This document shows, piece after piece, positions 50,456 to 61,268 of a stretch of DNA of 64,000 nt. The stretch's first letter is position 1. Each line of letters begins with the position of its first letter. Origin of the DNA: Microvelia longipes (taxonomy: Eukaryota; Arthropoda; Insecta; Hemiptera; Veliidae); contig JACMZG010001913.1 of NCBI GenBank assembly GCA_018340805.1, forward strand, positions 12,620,097 to 12,684,096, read 5' to 3'. Made by a program: the position numbers and the translations under genes. The notes beneath the pieces are model-generated. The model made no database searches. It was given only the letters and a program-made list of their open reading frames with translations, and was not told the origin of the DNA.

Positions 50456-51026
50456 AAAGAATGAATAACCATTTATTAGATCTTAAATATGTACAATTCA
50501 CAATCGCAACCTGTAATAATTTTTGCTAACATTCTTCAGATCTAAATCAGCCTAAGCTGTGTTCCTATAAGTTTATTATACATAAACTTAAATCATTTCA
50601 TATAATTCGTTTTTATAAAATCTTATACTTACACATTAGATACATTTTTTTACAATACATTTATTTATTCAAATAATTACTTTTTTTATTTTTAACAATT
50701 TTTTTATGAGTTGTAATAGTTATTATAATTTTATTTTTTATACAAAATAACATACATTTTAAATACTTTAAAAAAATGTTTTTGTATCCATTTCGTGTTT
50801 TTTTTATATTTTGTTTTATTACTATTATTGAACTTATAAACAGTAAAAATGAAATATGATTTTACTAATTCATAAATATTTAAGTTTCCTTATTATTAAT
50901 TTATGTTATTTTTTGATTTCGTGTCACTTTCTTCAATTTGTAGAATAGATTGAACGATGTTAATTTAATCCAATTTGGTTATTTCTAATAGACGATGCAT
51001 GCCATTTATGAATCCTTTTTTATCTG
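50456..51026. other. AT-rich DNA between direct repeats
   Basis: About 570 bp of very AT-rich sequence with no coding frame. Confidence 0.45.
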
Positions 51027-51262
51027 CGCAAAAATACCAGTGAATATTCCCGTGCTACGTCTAGCACTCTAGACGTATAGAATTTTATAGATCTATGAAT
51101 TTATAAAATTCATAGATTAATCAATAAATCGTTGTTTACTATTCATAGTTAGTAAAAACAGTTTCTGTAACTGATTTTACTAACCCCCGTATTTGTTGTA
51201 CTTATGTTAAACCAAAATTGCATATACGTATTGCGTTTACAACTAACTATGAAAAATAAGGT
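51027..51262. repeat. Direct repeat, right copy
   Basis: Matches 50230-50455, with an extra palindromic insertion at 51075-51110 (TATAGAATTTTATAGATCTA, TGAATTTATAAAATTCATAG). About 800 bp lie between corresponding points. Confidence 0.75.
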
Positions 51263-51394
51263 CAATAAATTATTTTTGATATATTTAACCTTTCTCTATT
51301 ATTATAATTTAGTTGTGTTGGGATCGAGGATGGACCCCATTTGAACTGCGACTAGAATTCTATTCTACATCCCCTCAATTATTCTTGGTCAGAA
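51263..51394. other. Spacer, nothing recognised
   Basis: Short unassigned stretch. Confidence 0.3.
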
Positions 51395-51590
51395 TAATCT
51401 GTGATTTTTTGGTGGATCATAAAAGTTAAGCAGCATCGAGCCTAGATAATTGACCACTGGGAATGAAACAAATGTATTCACTATCTGAGGACGAGCGAAG
51501 CGAGTCTTGCTGGGAGGATGAGCGTAGCGAATCTGATTTAATGAGGAAATATTCCGTGGTACCCTATACCCAATTTTTATTGTTTTGATT
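51395..51590 (+). repeat. Repeat family A, 3' third with worn 5S-like segment
   Basis: TGGATCATAAAAGTTAAGCA, then a 5S-like part that has lost about 15 bp (51412-51468). GACGAGCGAAGCGAGTC, GAGCGTAGCGAATCTGAT and GTGGTACCCTATACCC follow. Confidence 0.7.
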
Positions 51591-51885
51591 TGTATTTTTA
51601 ACGTTCTTATATCTAGGGTCAGCAGGAAAAAGCACATTAAGTCAAGTTTTTCGATTTTTTGTATACGATTAAAGTATTTCTCAGACCTTACTTAACCAAA
51701 CGTAAAAAATCGAAAACCACTTAAGTCAAAACTATCGTTAAATAAGATAAATGAGGAAAAATACATTATGACTGAATTCAAATTTTTAATTTTAAATTTA
51801 ATCAATTTAATAAAATAATAATTATTAATTATAATAATGACTTATGTGCTTTTGCTGCCGACCCTATATAAGTTATTGTAATTTT
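51591..51885. other. AT-rich spacer
   Basis: Nothing recognised. Two short dyads of TTAAAATTT type. Confidence 0.3.
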
Positions 51886-51985
51886 GTACTGATTATTTGA
51901 TTTAATTTACAAGCGATGGTCAGGTTCCTTTTTGGATGTGTCAAAATTTAATCTATAAAGCCCTCTAGTAATAATATCTCTATGA
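51886..51985. mobile_element. MITE-like repeat family E, one end
   Basis: GATGGTCAGGTTCCTTTTTG, GTCAAAATTTAATCTATA and CCCTCTAGTAATAATATCTC match the right end of the copy at 13250-13565. Confidence 0.6.
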
Positions 51986-52082
51986 TCAACATAATGTTAT
52001 TAGACCTAACAGGTTTGAGTTTTGATATGTTTTTGATGTAAATTTGTATTATGTAATAAATGTAAAAAGCATAGTCTGCCTT

Positions 52083-52605
52083 TTCAGAGTGGAACCTTTC
52101 ATATATATGATTGCGCATGCTCATGCTCATCATATTTTTATAAAATTTTATAAAATCGCACCAATTCCAGTTTTCTTGCAATAAGTAGGTCCCTATAAGT
52201 CGTGTGCATAACATGAAGAGACCGTTTTTTAAAGCTGATAAAATTTCCTATAAAACGAGTGTTTAATCATCAAAATCGGATATATACAACTAAAATTATG
52301 GCTCTTTCAAAAACATGAAAAATGGTTAATTTATGCACAGCAGAGTCAGCGAATTTCTTTGAAAAATATTGACTTTTTGTGAATTTTTTTGGCCATACAA
52401 TAAATGACATAACTTTAGTTGCAGTTATCCAATTTTGATGAAAAAGCACTCGATTTATTGGAAATTGTATAAGCTTTAAAAAATAGTCTTATTATGTTTT
52501 GCACACGACCTACGGGGCACCACTTATTCCTAGAAAACTGAAATTTGTGCGATTTTATAGAATTTTGAGCATGCGAAATCATACAAAAGGCTCCCTTCTG
52601 GATGC
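52083..52605. mobile_element. Long foldback repeat, about 520 bp
   Basis: Left arm 52083-52305 and right arm 52395-52605 are imperfect inverted copies. Examples are GCGCATGCTCATGCT against AATTTTGAGCATGCGAAA, GTCGTGTGCATAACAT against GTTTTGCACACGAC, and CATCAAAATCGGATAT against ATCCAATTTTGATG. The loop is about 90 bp. No coding frame is supported. Confidence 0.75.
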
Positions 52606-52747
52606 ATTCCTTCATAATTTAAGGTATATTTCTGAACAATTTGGTTTGAAGTAGTACAAAATGAGTCACATTTTTTAGCCCTGGCTTTTGGACTATACAT
52701 GCATGTATTTAAATGGAACTCTTAATTTGGTTTGTCTTAAAGATTAT

Positions 52748-52905
52748 ATATATATATAATATATAATATATATATATATATAATAATATATATATATATA
52801 TAATACACTATATATAACAGAATTTAAGATAGAAACACTAAGAAAATACTACATAAAATTAGTAACGTTTCGAACTATGTTCTTCGTCTGACAGAGAGGG
52901 ACTCA

Positions 52906-52987
<82 letters not shown>

Positions 52988-52992
52988 ATATG
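52748..52992. repeat. (TA)n tracts flanking a Penelope-like end
   Basis: TA dinucleotide runs at 52748-52810 and 52909-52992, separated by about 100 bp of unique sequence with a hammerhead-like motif. Confidence 0.85.
52861..52893 (-). ncRNA. Weak hammerhead-like motif
   Basis: On the minus strand: CAGACGA (one base off CTGANGA), GAAC/GTTC stem closing ATA, then CGAAACGTTAC. The layout resembles Penelope-linked hammerheads, but the core change and the GTT site in place of GTC make activity doubtful. Confidence 0.3.
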
Positions 52993-53402
52993 TATATTCA
53001 TTCATTCCAGTATGTCTCCTCTCTTTTAAACAAACACCCTCTTTCCATAAATCTAACCTCATAAGCTAATTTTTTCCTTTAGAAAATCGCTAAAATGAAA
53101 AATAAAATACAGTAACTGAAATTAATTCGTCTAAAAGGTACTTTAAAATTTCAATTTTAAATAGGAAAACTTGAATGTCCTTGAGAGGGTCTGTTCTGTC
53201 TTGAATGAATATTTCAAAGATTCAAGTACAGTTGGGTGTAGAAATCAAGTTTGCTTTTTCACTAAGTAGAAGACATTTTGAATAATTTCCCAACTTGAAA
53301 CTACTTAAATGTCCATTAGAAATAGAACCTACTTTAGGATATTAATAAGGAAAAACTTAAAATGATTTTAATCCGAATTTTTAAAATTATGGTGAAATAG
53401 TT
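52993..53402. other. Intergenic, nothing recognised
   Basis: AT-rich, no frame or repeat identity. Confidence 0.35.
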
Positions 53403-53405
53403 ATT

Positions 53406-53520
53406 TATGCCATAAGGCTGAGAAGTGTGTCTTTATGTCACGGCAATTAGATTTACCGACGAGCGAAGCGAGTCGAGAAAAATTGCCAAGACATAAAGAC
53501 ATTCTCAGCCAGATGGCATA
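53406..53520. repeat. Hairpin with 42-bp arms and a family A module in the loop
   Basis: The left arm 53406-53449 (ATGCCATAAGGCTGAGAAGT and on) pairs with the right arm 53479-53520 (ending CATTCTCAGCCAGATGGCAT). The loop holds CCGACGAGCGAAGCGAGTCG. Confidence 0.75.
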
Positions 53521-53525
53521 CACTA

Positions 53526-54022
53526 TTTTTTTTGAGGTAGCACTCATTAAATAAAGCACTCATTAAAAAAAATCAAAAAATATCACTCATTAAACTGCTC
53601 TGTATACTTAATTGAAAAAAAAAACAAACGTCCAATTAACTCCATATATAATCGTCGTCATTAAATTCATCCATAGCTTCACACTTTAACTCAAAAATGT
53701 AAAAGCTTTACAAATACACACAAAAATTGTCAATTAGAACACCTTTTAAAAACGAAAAAAAATTAGTCTACGAACAAAAACAGAAACAAAATGAACGTTT
53801 TTAAATAAAGCTCATGAAGGTTAACACAGATTGTTTTTGAAACACGCTACATTACAGTAATGCGGCAACATATGAATTACTTTTACGTCCTAGGAGTTTT
53901 TTTACATTCATTATTGTCCTCGGAGTGAAAAGTACTAAATAAACTCCTATAACAATAATGATGGCTTCTCATCCTAAAAACGGTCCAATAAAATGCTCAA
54001 TTACGTACTACCTCAAAAAAAA
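53526..54022. mobile_element. MITE-like element with GAGGTAG(C/T)AC ends
   Basis: The left end TTTTTTTTGAGGTAGCAC and the right end GTACTACCTCAAAAAAAAA are inverted repeats about 490 bp apart. No coding frame. The borders are only as good as the short TIR. Confidence 0.45.
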
Positions 54023-54244
54023 ATTATTTCAAGTGTTTTCTTATTAGTATCCTAAAGTAAGTTCTAGTTCTAATGGACATTTCAAGCAGATTTGGACTGC
54101 AGAAGAATTTTTACTTAAAAGCTTACTAAAGTTTACTTAGTATGAAAAGTTTACTTAAAAGCTTCATAGGAATTAATTTCTATGAAACTTTTTTCGCTAT
54201 TTATTTATTGATAGTAAAATGTGTTATACTCGAAATTGTACATA
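54023..54244. other. Spacer, small duplication
   Basis: AAGTTTACTTAAAAGCTT-type words duplicated at 54113-54165. Nothing else. Confidence 0.35.
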
Positions 54245-55110
54245 AATTCATTTTTACTTTTCCTTATTTTTACCGTAGGTATGTAGCAAAAGTATTGTGT
54301 TTGCAAAGAAATCAGAAATTGGGATAAAACTGAAATAATCCGTGTCAGGCGTTTTTAAGGCCTCCTGAGTAGTTTTCGTAAAGTTGTCTGTCTGTATGTG
54401 TGTGTGTGTGTGTTTGTGTTTGTTATCATTGTAGAACCCAGTGTATTTATGCTAAAGAGTTGAAATAAAATACAAAAATCAGTCTACCGCTGTATTTGTG
54501 CTATTCAGAAAATATTTTTTATGACGTCTTGAACCGGCAATAATGACTCAGCAATCCAAAAATCAATCCAAATGATGCATTTGGATTGAGATTTGGCACG
54601 CATGTGACTATGTATGAGACTAACATATGTGCCAAGTTTCATCTCATTATCAGCATTAGTTCATTTTTTTTAAAAGTAGTAAAAATCGGAATATTGTCCA
54701 ATTGAGTTGAAATTAGTACCATTGTATACCATTAACTTATAAATAAGGTACACTAGGTTTCGTTTCAATACGATAAGTATATCCATGTTTTTGTTGGATC
54801 ATAAAATTTAAGGAGCATTGAGCGTGGTCAGGGTTGTATGGGTGACCCCTGAGAATGGTACGAATGCATTTACTATCTGAAGACGAGCGAAGCGAGTTCG
54901 AAGGCATATTGCATTATAAATTTGTTGAACTGTATTAATTGTATATTCTGAGGACGAGCGAAGTGAGCCCTAAATGGTGTTGCTGTATACATTTGACGAA
55001 TTGTATATTCTGAGGACGAGCGAAGCGATTCCAAAGTGGGGAGGACGAGTGTAGCGAATTCGATGTAATAAGGAAAAGTCCCAATGTACCCCGTACCCGA
55101 TTTTTTATTT
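54245..55110 (+). repeat. Repeat family A, longest copy
   Basis: 5' stem-loop region at 54258-54300, (GT)n at 54397-54422, GACGTCTTGAACCGGCAATA block, 5S rRNA-like segment at 54793-54857. Four GACGAGCGAAG-type modules follow at about 54885, 54955, 55015 and 55045, each linked by an AATTGTATATTCTGAGGA block, then AAGTCCCAATGTACCCCGTA. Extra modules explain its length relative to other copies. Confidence 0.8.
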
Positions 55111-55724
55111 TGTGAAATGCTTCAATTTTTCTTGGAGCTGGCACTTAATCCGTAGCTTTATGAGGCGCCTATGCATAAAAAAAATATAATAATAAATTAA
55201 TTGTAACCATTCGCGTAACAATGTCGTATTAGTTTCTTGTTTGTTAGAGACTACTGAAGAATAAAATCGCTCTAACCGTGAATGATACACGTGAACCCTG
55301 ACCGTGAATAAAACAATCTATGATGCAATCTATGAAAGTCATAATTAATGCTGATCGAACGCACCGCAGATGTGTACCGCGTCTGTGAACCGCCTCATGG
55401 AGGAACGAGGAAACTTTCACGTTGATAACCTTGGATATCCCGACTAGATTCGAACCACCGCTATACTTACTGGTCATTATTCCTGCATCTGTATTTTCTG
55501 ACGATTTTTATCCCGAACTATATCACATTGTACACACCTATATTTTACTTCTGCTTTTATTTAATTTAACGAAATGGAATAACTCAAACCTTTTTTTGTT
55601 GAAAAGGAGGATAATTAGCTTACGTTTTAGATATGGCACCAACTCTGTACTTGTCATAACTGCGTCAATACTTCAAGAAAAAGACATATCAATTTTAACT
55701 TCAGTTAGAGCAGTGGAATTTTCC
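55111..55724. other. Intergenic, possible SINE remnant
   Basis: 55437-55462 reads on the minus strand as a B-box-like GGTTCGAATCT. 55320-55420 is locally GC-richer. No A box could be assigned. The 112-codon frame 55422-55760 overlaps the foldback arm and is unsupported. Confidence 0.3.
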
Positions 55725-56325
55725 AAAATAATATCAACACCTGCAACGCTTTTCCACTAATTTTAAACGTTATTTAGCAGAGGGGCCTTTCGACAATAAT
55801 GCCATCTACAGTGCCTAAACAAGTAATTACAAGACTTAGCAAATAATATTAACGTCAAGTAGATAAATAAAAAAAGAAAATAAATAAGTATAGTCCAGTT
55901 TTCAATAAATATAAATAACTATCTAAGAAAATAAAAATTTAAAAAGTTAAAACACAATTAAAATAACACAATCCAAGAATTGAAAGACTCATCATCTCAC
56001 CACGGTAACTGATCCTTTTATCTTTTAGGGATTATCTAACGTATTTACTGTTTCTTAAATGTTTAATGTATTTACTTTTTTTTAAATTTTAATATTTTTA
56101 TTCTGTTTTAACTCTTTAAATTTTTCCTTTCTTTGATAGTATTTTGTATTTATTCAATACCGGACTATAATTTTTTTTTTTCTTCTACTTGATGTTAATA
56201 TTATTTGGTAAGTCTTGTCATTACAAGACTTATTTAGGCACTGTAGATGGCATTATTTCCGAAAGCCGGCTCTGCAAAATAAAGTTTAAATTAGTGGAAA
56301 GACTTTGTTGGTGTTGATATTACAT
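55725..56325. mobile_element. Long foldback repeat, about 600 bp
   Basis: The left arm (55725-55915) includes ATAATGCCATCTACAGTGCC, ATAATATTAACGTCAAGTAG and TATAGTCC. The right arm (56155-56325) carries their complements (GGACTATA, CTACTTGATGTTAATATTAT, GGCACTGTAGATGGCATTAT). The loop is about 240 bp of AT-rich DNA. No coding frame. Confidence 0.8.
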
Positions 56326-56344
56326 ATCAATTTGCAAAAAATAT

Positions 56345-56638
56345 TATAAAACGGAGGAACTCGGAAATTTTCCTCATCACATTGGATTTGCTGTACTCGT
56401 CTTCAGACAAAACAAGAGTGTTATTCTTAGCGGTCTCCTATCCAGACTCTAACCTCGCTGAATGCTGCTTACATTAGTTATGGGACGAAATCCGTACAAA
56501 AACTAAACTAAGAATGATTATTTTTTAAATAAAGAGATTCACTTGTGAGAAAAATTGACACTGAGAAAAATTATGTATCAATTTTCGACTCAATTAGATT
56601 ATTTTTTATTTATTTTTTTTTAAAGAACTTATACAATT
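56345..56638 (-). repeat. Repeat family A, 3' part (interrupted copy)
   Basis: GGAACTCGGAAATTTTCCTC and AGCGGTCTCCTATCCAGACT (the 5S-like part, worn) precede AATTTTCGACTCAATTAGAT. The copy resumes at 57007 after the inserted foldback. Confidence 0.7.
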
Positions 56639-56686
56639 ATGAAGATTTAGGTCTTCCGGTGGTGACCGTGTCAATGTAGATGAAGA

Positions 56687-56728
56687 ATCCGAAGTTTTGC
56701 TTCCACTGTGGGAGGCATCTTCAGGGAT
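56687..56728 (-). ncRNA. Decayed hammerhead-like motif, left arm
   Basis: On the minus strand CTGAAGA and the stem II strands are kept, but GAAA has become AAAA and the cleavage triplet GTC has become TTC, so it should be inactive. Confidence 0.5.
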
Positions 56729-56876
56729 GTAGGACATCATGGAAACACAATGCTCTACAAAACTGAACTAGTTTTGTTCTACTAGTCTACAAAACTTCTT
56801 CAGCATTGTACTTCTGAACTGTCTACAAAACAGTTCAGTTTTGTGGAGCATTGTGTTTCTATCCATTATGCCCTAC

Positions 56877-56918
56877 ATCCCTGAAGATGCCTCCTACAGT
56901 GGAAGCGAAACGTCGGAT
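56877..56918 (+). ncRNA. Candidate hammerhead ribozyme, Penelope-type, right arm
   Basis: ATCC (stem I, 56877-56880), CTGAAGA (CTGANGA core, 56881-56887), and stem II GCCTCC/GGAAGC with one C-A mismatch around loop TACAGT (56889-56906). Then GAAA (56907-56910), CGTC with cleavage expected after 56914, and GGAT (stem I, 56915-56918). Stem III is reduced to the ACGT palindrome, as in Penelope-linked variants reported to cleave as dimers. One extra T (56888) sits before stem II. Confidence 0.6.
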
Positions 56919-57006
56919 TCTTCATCTACATTGACGCGGTCACCACCGCATGACCTAAATCTTCATGACAATAACCGCGGAAGCCTACGCAGTTTATTAT
57001 ACAATT

Positions 57007-57290
57007 TATTTGATAAAAATGTATGTAATTTTGTCAATAAGGTTGAACATAGCAGATTTGTAGGTCGTATATGACTACATGCGTGCTAAGTTTAAATTGT
57101 TGTGTTTTTTTAATTTTTGCTGAAGACGTCATAAAAAATATTTTCCTTATAGCACAACTAGCTTTAATGGCAGATTTTAGTACTAAGAACCAACTCTCAA
57201 GCATATATACACTATGAGTTTTGATGAACAGATGCACACTCACACACACACACACACGCATAGACCGACAAATTTAAAAAAAACAACCCA
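57007..57290 (-). repeat. Repeat family A, 5' part (interrupted copy)
   Basis: CGTATATGACTACATGCGTG, GACGTCATAAAAAATATTTT and the (CA)n stretch 57238-57256 match the middle and 5' part of family A in reverse. Confidence 0.7.
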
Positions 57291-58115
57291 GAAGGTTTTG
57301 AAAACGCCTTTTTTAAAAAAATGCTTGTTTTAAAAAACTAATATTTCTTTAAAACATATTCGGATTTTTTTCCTACAACAACTATCAAAAAGTTTTATTT
57401 TTTGTTAAACAACAATCAATTAATTGTAGTGAAACAAACAATTCAACGAATTCGAATTATAGAAATTAATGTTACAGTAATAAATTAATAAATATATGAA
57501 GTAAATAAAGAAATTAGATGATTATAAATAAAAATAAATGCATCAGAATAAAATAAAAATAAAATAATAATAATTAACAAATAAAATTTAACAAAAATTT
57601 AAAAAATAAAATAATTATGCAAAAACTAAACGCCGTTTTATTGTATTTATTTATTTATTGTAGAGCTTAATTAAACTTCATTGGCTCCAACCAAGTTGTA
57701 TACAAATAATAACAAAGCAAAATAATGCAACATAAAGGTTAAGTAAATTTATTTGGCTGGGGATTAAAAAAATCAACATGACTTTTGTACGCGTAACTTT
57801 TAGGTCAATTATTAGATCATTGAACCAATTTTTAAAAAACTAATATTAAAATATAAAATTCAGACTTCAATTGGAAACACGTAGGTTTAACAAGTCCTAA
57901 TTATCACACTAAGCAACAACTTAACAACATATACTTAAGAAACATCAAGATCATTTACTACTTCCTGAAACAAGATCAACCATATGATACCCTACTATGA
58001 TCTAAATTTTCAGGGATCAACACATGAACCTTGAACAAATTTAAATATACATATAGTTAATTGGAACTCCTATTCTGGTCCGTCTTGTAGATTACTTTGC
58101 TTAATATACATTTTT
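57291..58115. other. Intergenic, AT-rich
   Basis: TTTATTTATTTATTGTAGAG at 57645-57664 could be another LINE tail, but no element body follows that I can recognise. Otherwise unassigned. Confidence 0.35.
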
Positions 58116-58117
58116 TC

Positions 58118-58135
58118 TGTATATATATAATATAT

Positions 58136-58191
<56 letters not shown>

Positions 58192-58192
58192 C
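58118..58192. repeat. (TA)n microsatellite
   Basis: TA dinucleotide with two interruptions. Confidence 0.9.
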
Positions 58193-58417
58193 GCATTCTT
58201 TAATTAAATATTTTCTATTCAATGTAGCCAGCGAAGCGAGCCTGGTCGTATTTAACAGTATTTAATGTATTCTTTGACGTGTATTCCTGATAAAAATCAT
58301 TACTAAATTAATAATGGAATTAAATGAGGTTGTTTTAAGTACAGAACTAAACAATTTGAAAAAGGAACGAATTTTTGTGGCTTAGACTACTAAAAAAATT
58401 CATACTATAAAGTATCA

Positions 58418-58419
<2 letters not shown>

Positions 58420-58466
<47 letters not shown>

Positions 58467-58482
58467 ATATATATATAATATG
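58420..58482. repeat. (TA)n microsatellite
   Basis: TA dinucleotide with one interruption, followed by TGTGTGTG. Confidence 0.9.
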
Positions 58483-58844
58483 TGTGTGAATCTTTTTGAT
58501 TCACTTTCGACTAGATATAAAGACTTTTGAAAATAAGTTAAGTTACAAAACCCGGTTATAAGGATGCCTAAATGACTGGTTAATGCATTTGGAGGAATTT
58601 AAAACTAAATATTTGGATTAATTTTTGAATTGTTAAGACTGATCTACACATTTTTAAGTTAATACTTCTTAAAAAAATTTTGATTATTATTAGCTAAATT
58701 GATCATTAAACTGTTTTACTTTTTCTTACCTAGTGCCATAGGAGTAAGCAATGTAAATAGTAGGAAAAATATTGTTTTCCCTACATATCTACAACCGAAA
58801 TTTTAACATAAACCTTTGATGATAATTAAATTTATAGTCATTTT

Positions 58845-58990
58845 TAAATTATTTTAACTCATTTTTGGACCCATATTAATTTTTATTTAGACCCATCCTA
58901 ATTTTGATTTGGACCCATCTTAATTTTTTTTAGTCCTATCTTAATTTTTATTTGTACCCATCCTAATTTTTATATAGACTCTTATAATTT
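58845..58990. repeat. Roughly 28-bp tandem array
   Basis: Five diverged copies of TTGGACCCATCTTAATTTTT-type units. Confidence 0.75.
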
Positions 58991-59029
58991 TTACTTTAGT
59001 ATTTAGTACTTTATTATTATGAATATAAA

Positions 59030-59164
59030 AAATTATACCAATATTATTTATTATCAAAAGGTATACCAACACTATTGAAAATTAAAAAGTATATAAATAT
59101 TATTAAATATATCAAAAAGTATATACTAATATTATTTAATATCAAAAAGTATATCACTATTATT
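59030..59164. repeat. AT-rich tandem array, left part (split by insertion)
   Basis: Repeats of TATTATTTAATATCAAAAAG plus TATA words. The array resumes at 60059 after the inserted element. Confidence 0.75.
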
Positions 59165-60058
59165 TTATGCTTTAACCCGTAGGGTCATTTAGCGTTTTCC
59201 CCTCACTCAAATCTCACTCAACATTAACCCCTGAGTTGTTCACATCCAATCATCTAGGAAGCACCCTCTCCGTACACGGTAGCACATATAGCCAACCAGA
59301 CTCTATCCAAACTCACTGCTTTGGCTAGTGTCTGCGACTAGTTCACAGTGTGCCTAGTTCATCTAGACCAGCTAGACTCTGACTAGGCTCACCGCTCTGG
59401 CTAGTGCCGACTACTAGTTCACTGTGTGCTTGTTTCATCTAGTCTTACTAGCTCTTCTGATCACATTAGTCTCACTTGACCTCGTCCTTCCATTCTCACC
59501 AATCTCATCAGTTCCACTAGCATCACCAGACTGTAGCTAGGCTCACCGCTCTGGCCAGTCTAGCGCCACTCGACAAAGAACTCTAGCACCCAGATGTCAG
59601 CGTGCACAAACTCATTCTATATCCCTGACCTGAAAGTCAAAACTCCGCAGTGCTATTAGGAGACGTCTGTCTTCAAGAACCGAGCACTTTGTTCCTAGTC
59701 ACTTACGTTACTCGTGTCGCCGCCATCACTTTCACTGACTAAGTTTTCGAACATACAAAGGCTCAGTATATCTTTCCGACCTTCATCTCCCCCAGCCCGC
59801 AGAACATTAACTTTTCGTGAGCTGGAGACAACGGAAACGTGGATCCACACTTGTCTCAGATGAAACTAGATCCAATCCCGCATTTGCGTATTAGTAGCCA
59901 AGGAAACCACGTAAAACCCTGGCTGGGTTGGCCGGCCTTGAATTCAAGAGTATAGGGTACAAGGGATAACCTCATATTGAGGTCCTCTAGTTGGATTTGA
60001 ACCCTCGACCTTCAGGTCGAAAGGCGAGCGCTCTACCACTGAGCTACCGGACTCGGTA
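59165..60058 (-). mobile_element. tRNA-headed retroposon of about 890 bp with 15-bp TSD (family H)
   Basis: Perfect 15-bp direct repeats tatatcactattatt at 59150-59164 and 60059-60073 bound the insertion. On the minus strand the head is tRNA-like: A box TAGCTCAGTGGTAGAG (60046-60031) and B box GGTTCAAATCC (60003-59993). The body is GC-richer than its surroundings and holds a partial internal duplication (GGCTCACCGCTCTGG words at 59387 and 59540). There is no long frame, and the far end (TTTAACCCGTAGGGTC side) has no poly(A). It is unusually long for a SINE. Confidence 0.8.
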
Positions 60059-60205
60059 TATATCACTATTATTGAATATCAAAAATTATAACAACATTCT
60101 CGGATATCAATAAGTATAACAATATTATTGGATATTAATAAGTATAACAATATTATTGGATATTAATAAGTATAACAATATTATTAGATGTCAATAAGTT
60201 AACAA
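60059..60205. repeat. AT-rich tandem array, right part
   Basis: Units of AATATTATTGGATATTAATA plus AGTATAAC, about 28 bp, five copies. This continues the array cut at 59164. Confidence 0.8.
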
Positions 60206-61268
60206 ATTTATTTGAAATCCTTTTATTATTATTGTCATTATTCAATAAAAGGAAACCAATATCCTTTCATTTAATTTGTTTTAAGATAAATTAGCTTATG
60301 AGTTTGTTTTATATCTACTAAATTTCATTTTGTTACTGTACGGAGTTTTGAATAAATTGAGATTTTATTTAAGATCCTTTTAGATCTTGACGATCAACCA
60401 CTCTTAAAGGAGACCTGGAAAAACTACAGAAAGTACGGTTTATAAGAAGCAAAATGCATGCTTGGCAACACTTATTAGTGTAAATAGTAACTTATTGACA
60501 AAAGTTTCAATTCTGGCGGCGTCTTTTCAATGATTGAATTGTTATCCATAATTATTTCATAATAATAATAATGATAAATATTTAATTACCAAAAATAACA
60601 AATCTTCTTTTAAAAAAACGTTCGAGTATGTTTATTTGATAAACAAAAATAAAACAGAGAAGGTTATATCATAACCTTATTGTAAACTACTAGCGCCCAC
60701 TTAGTGGATATTTTAGGAACTTCACCAGCAAACAGTTTTGTCATTTTTTACAGTCGCCGACTGTAAAAAACTACGTAAATGTTGCAGACGGTAAAAAAAC
60801 GCATTTTACCTACTTTTTTGAAGATGTAAAGTCCCTACTTTACAGCCGCCCGAAAGCAAAATACATTTTGCGTACTTTTGCCAATAAAAAACTTGATTAA
60901 AATTTCCGCGGTACAGATCTTATGTCATGAGATCATGACACGATCTCATGAAAAGACGTATCATGAGATTCATGATTCTTCTTTTATAGTCTCATACGTA
61001 AAGACTACTAATACTAAACTTGTACACAACTTTGTATTTTAGTGTATAATATTATTACTGTGTATTAATAGGATAATGACGAAAATATAAACAGCCGTGG
61101 AAACAATGGGTTATTGTTTTCAAATTAATTAGAATAATATGATTTGATGAATAATTTGACGCTTTGTTTTGATAAGCCTACAATTTTTAGTGGGAGTGTT
61201 AGTTTAGTTTCTTAGTTATCTTCCTTAATTCTGAATTTATTAACAAGGCCTATTTACAATTAAGGTTA
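60206..61268. other. Intergenic, nothing recognised
   Basis: Contains short dyads (TTTACAGTCGCCGACTGTAA at 60748-60767; clustered ATCATGA words at 60925-60990). No genes are supported. Confidence 0.4.

Larger units (their letters stand above)
56639..56996. mobile_element. Penelope-like foldback insertion with 10-bp TSD
   Basis: A 358-bp insertion in a family A copy, flanked by perfect ttatacaatt (56629-56638 and 56997-57006). It is an inverted repeat: ATGAAGATTTAGGTC at 56638-56653 against GACCTAAATCTTCAT at 56953-56967, and the arms continue inward through the hammerhead cores. The unpaired right tail (CCGCGGAAGCCTACGC) is outside the palindrome. The 77-codon frame at 56841-57074 is incidental. 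Confidence 0.75.
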
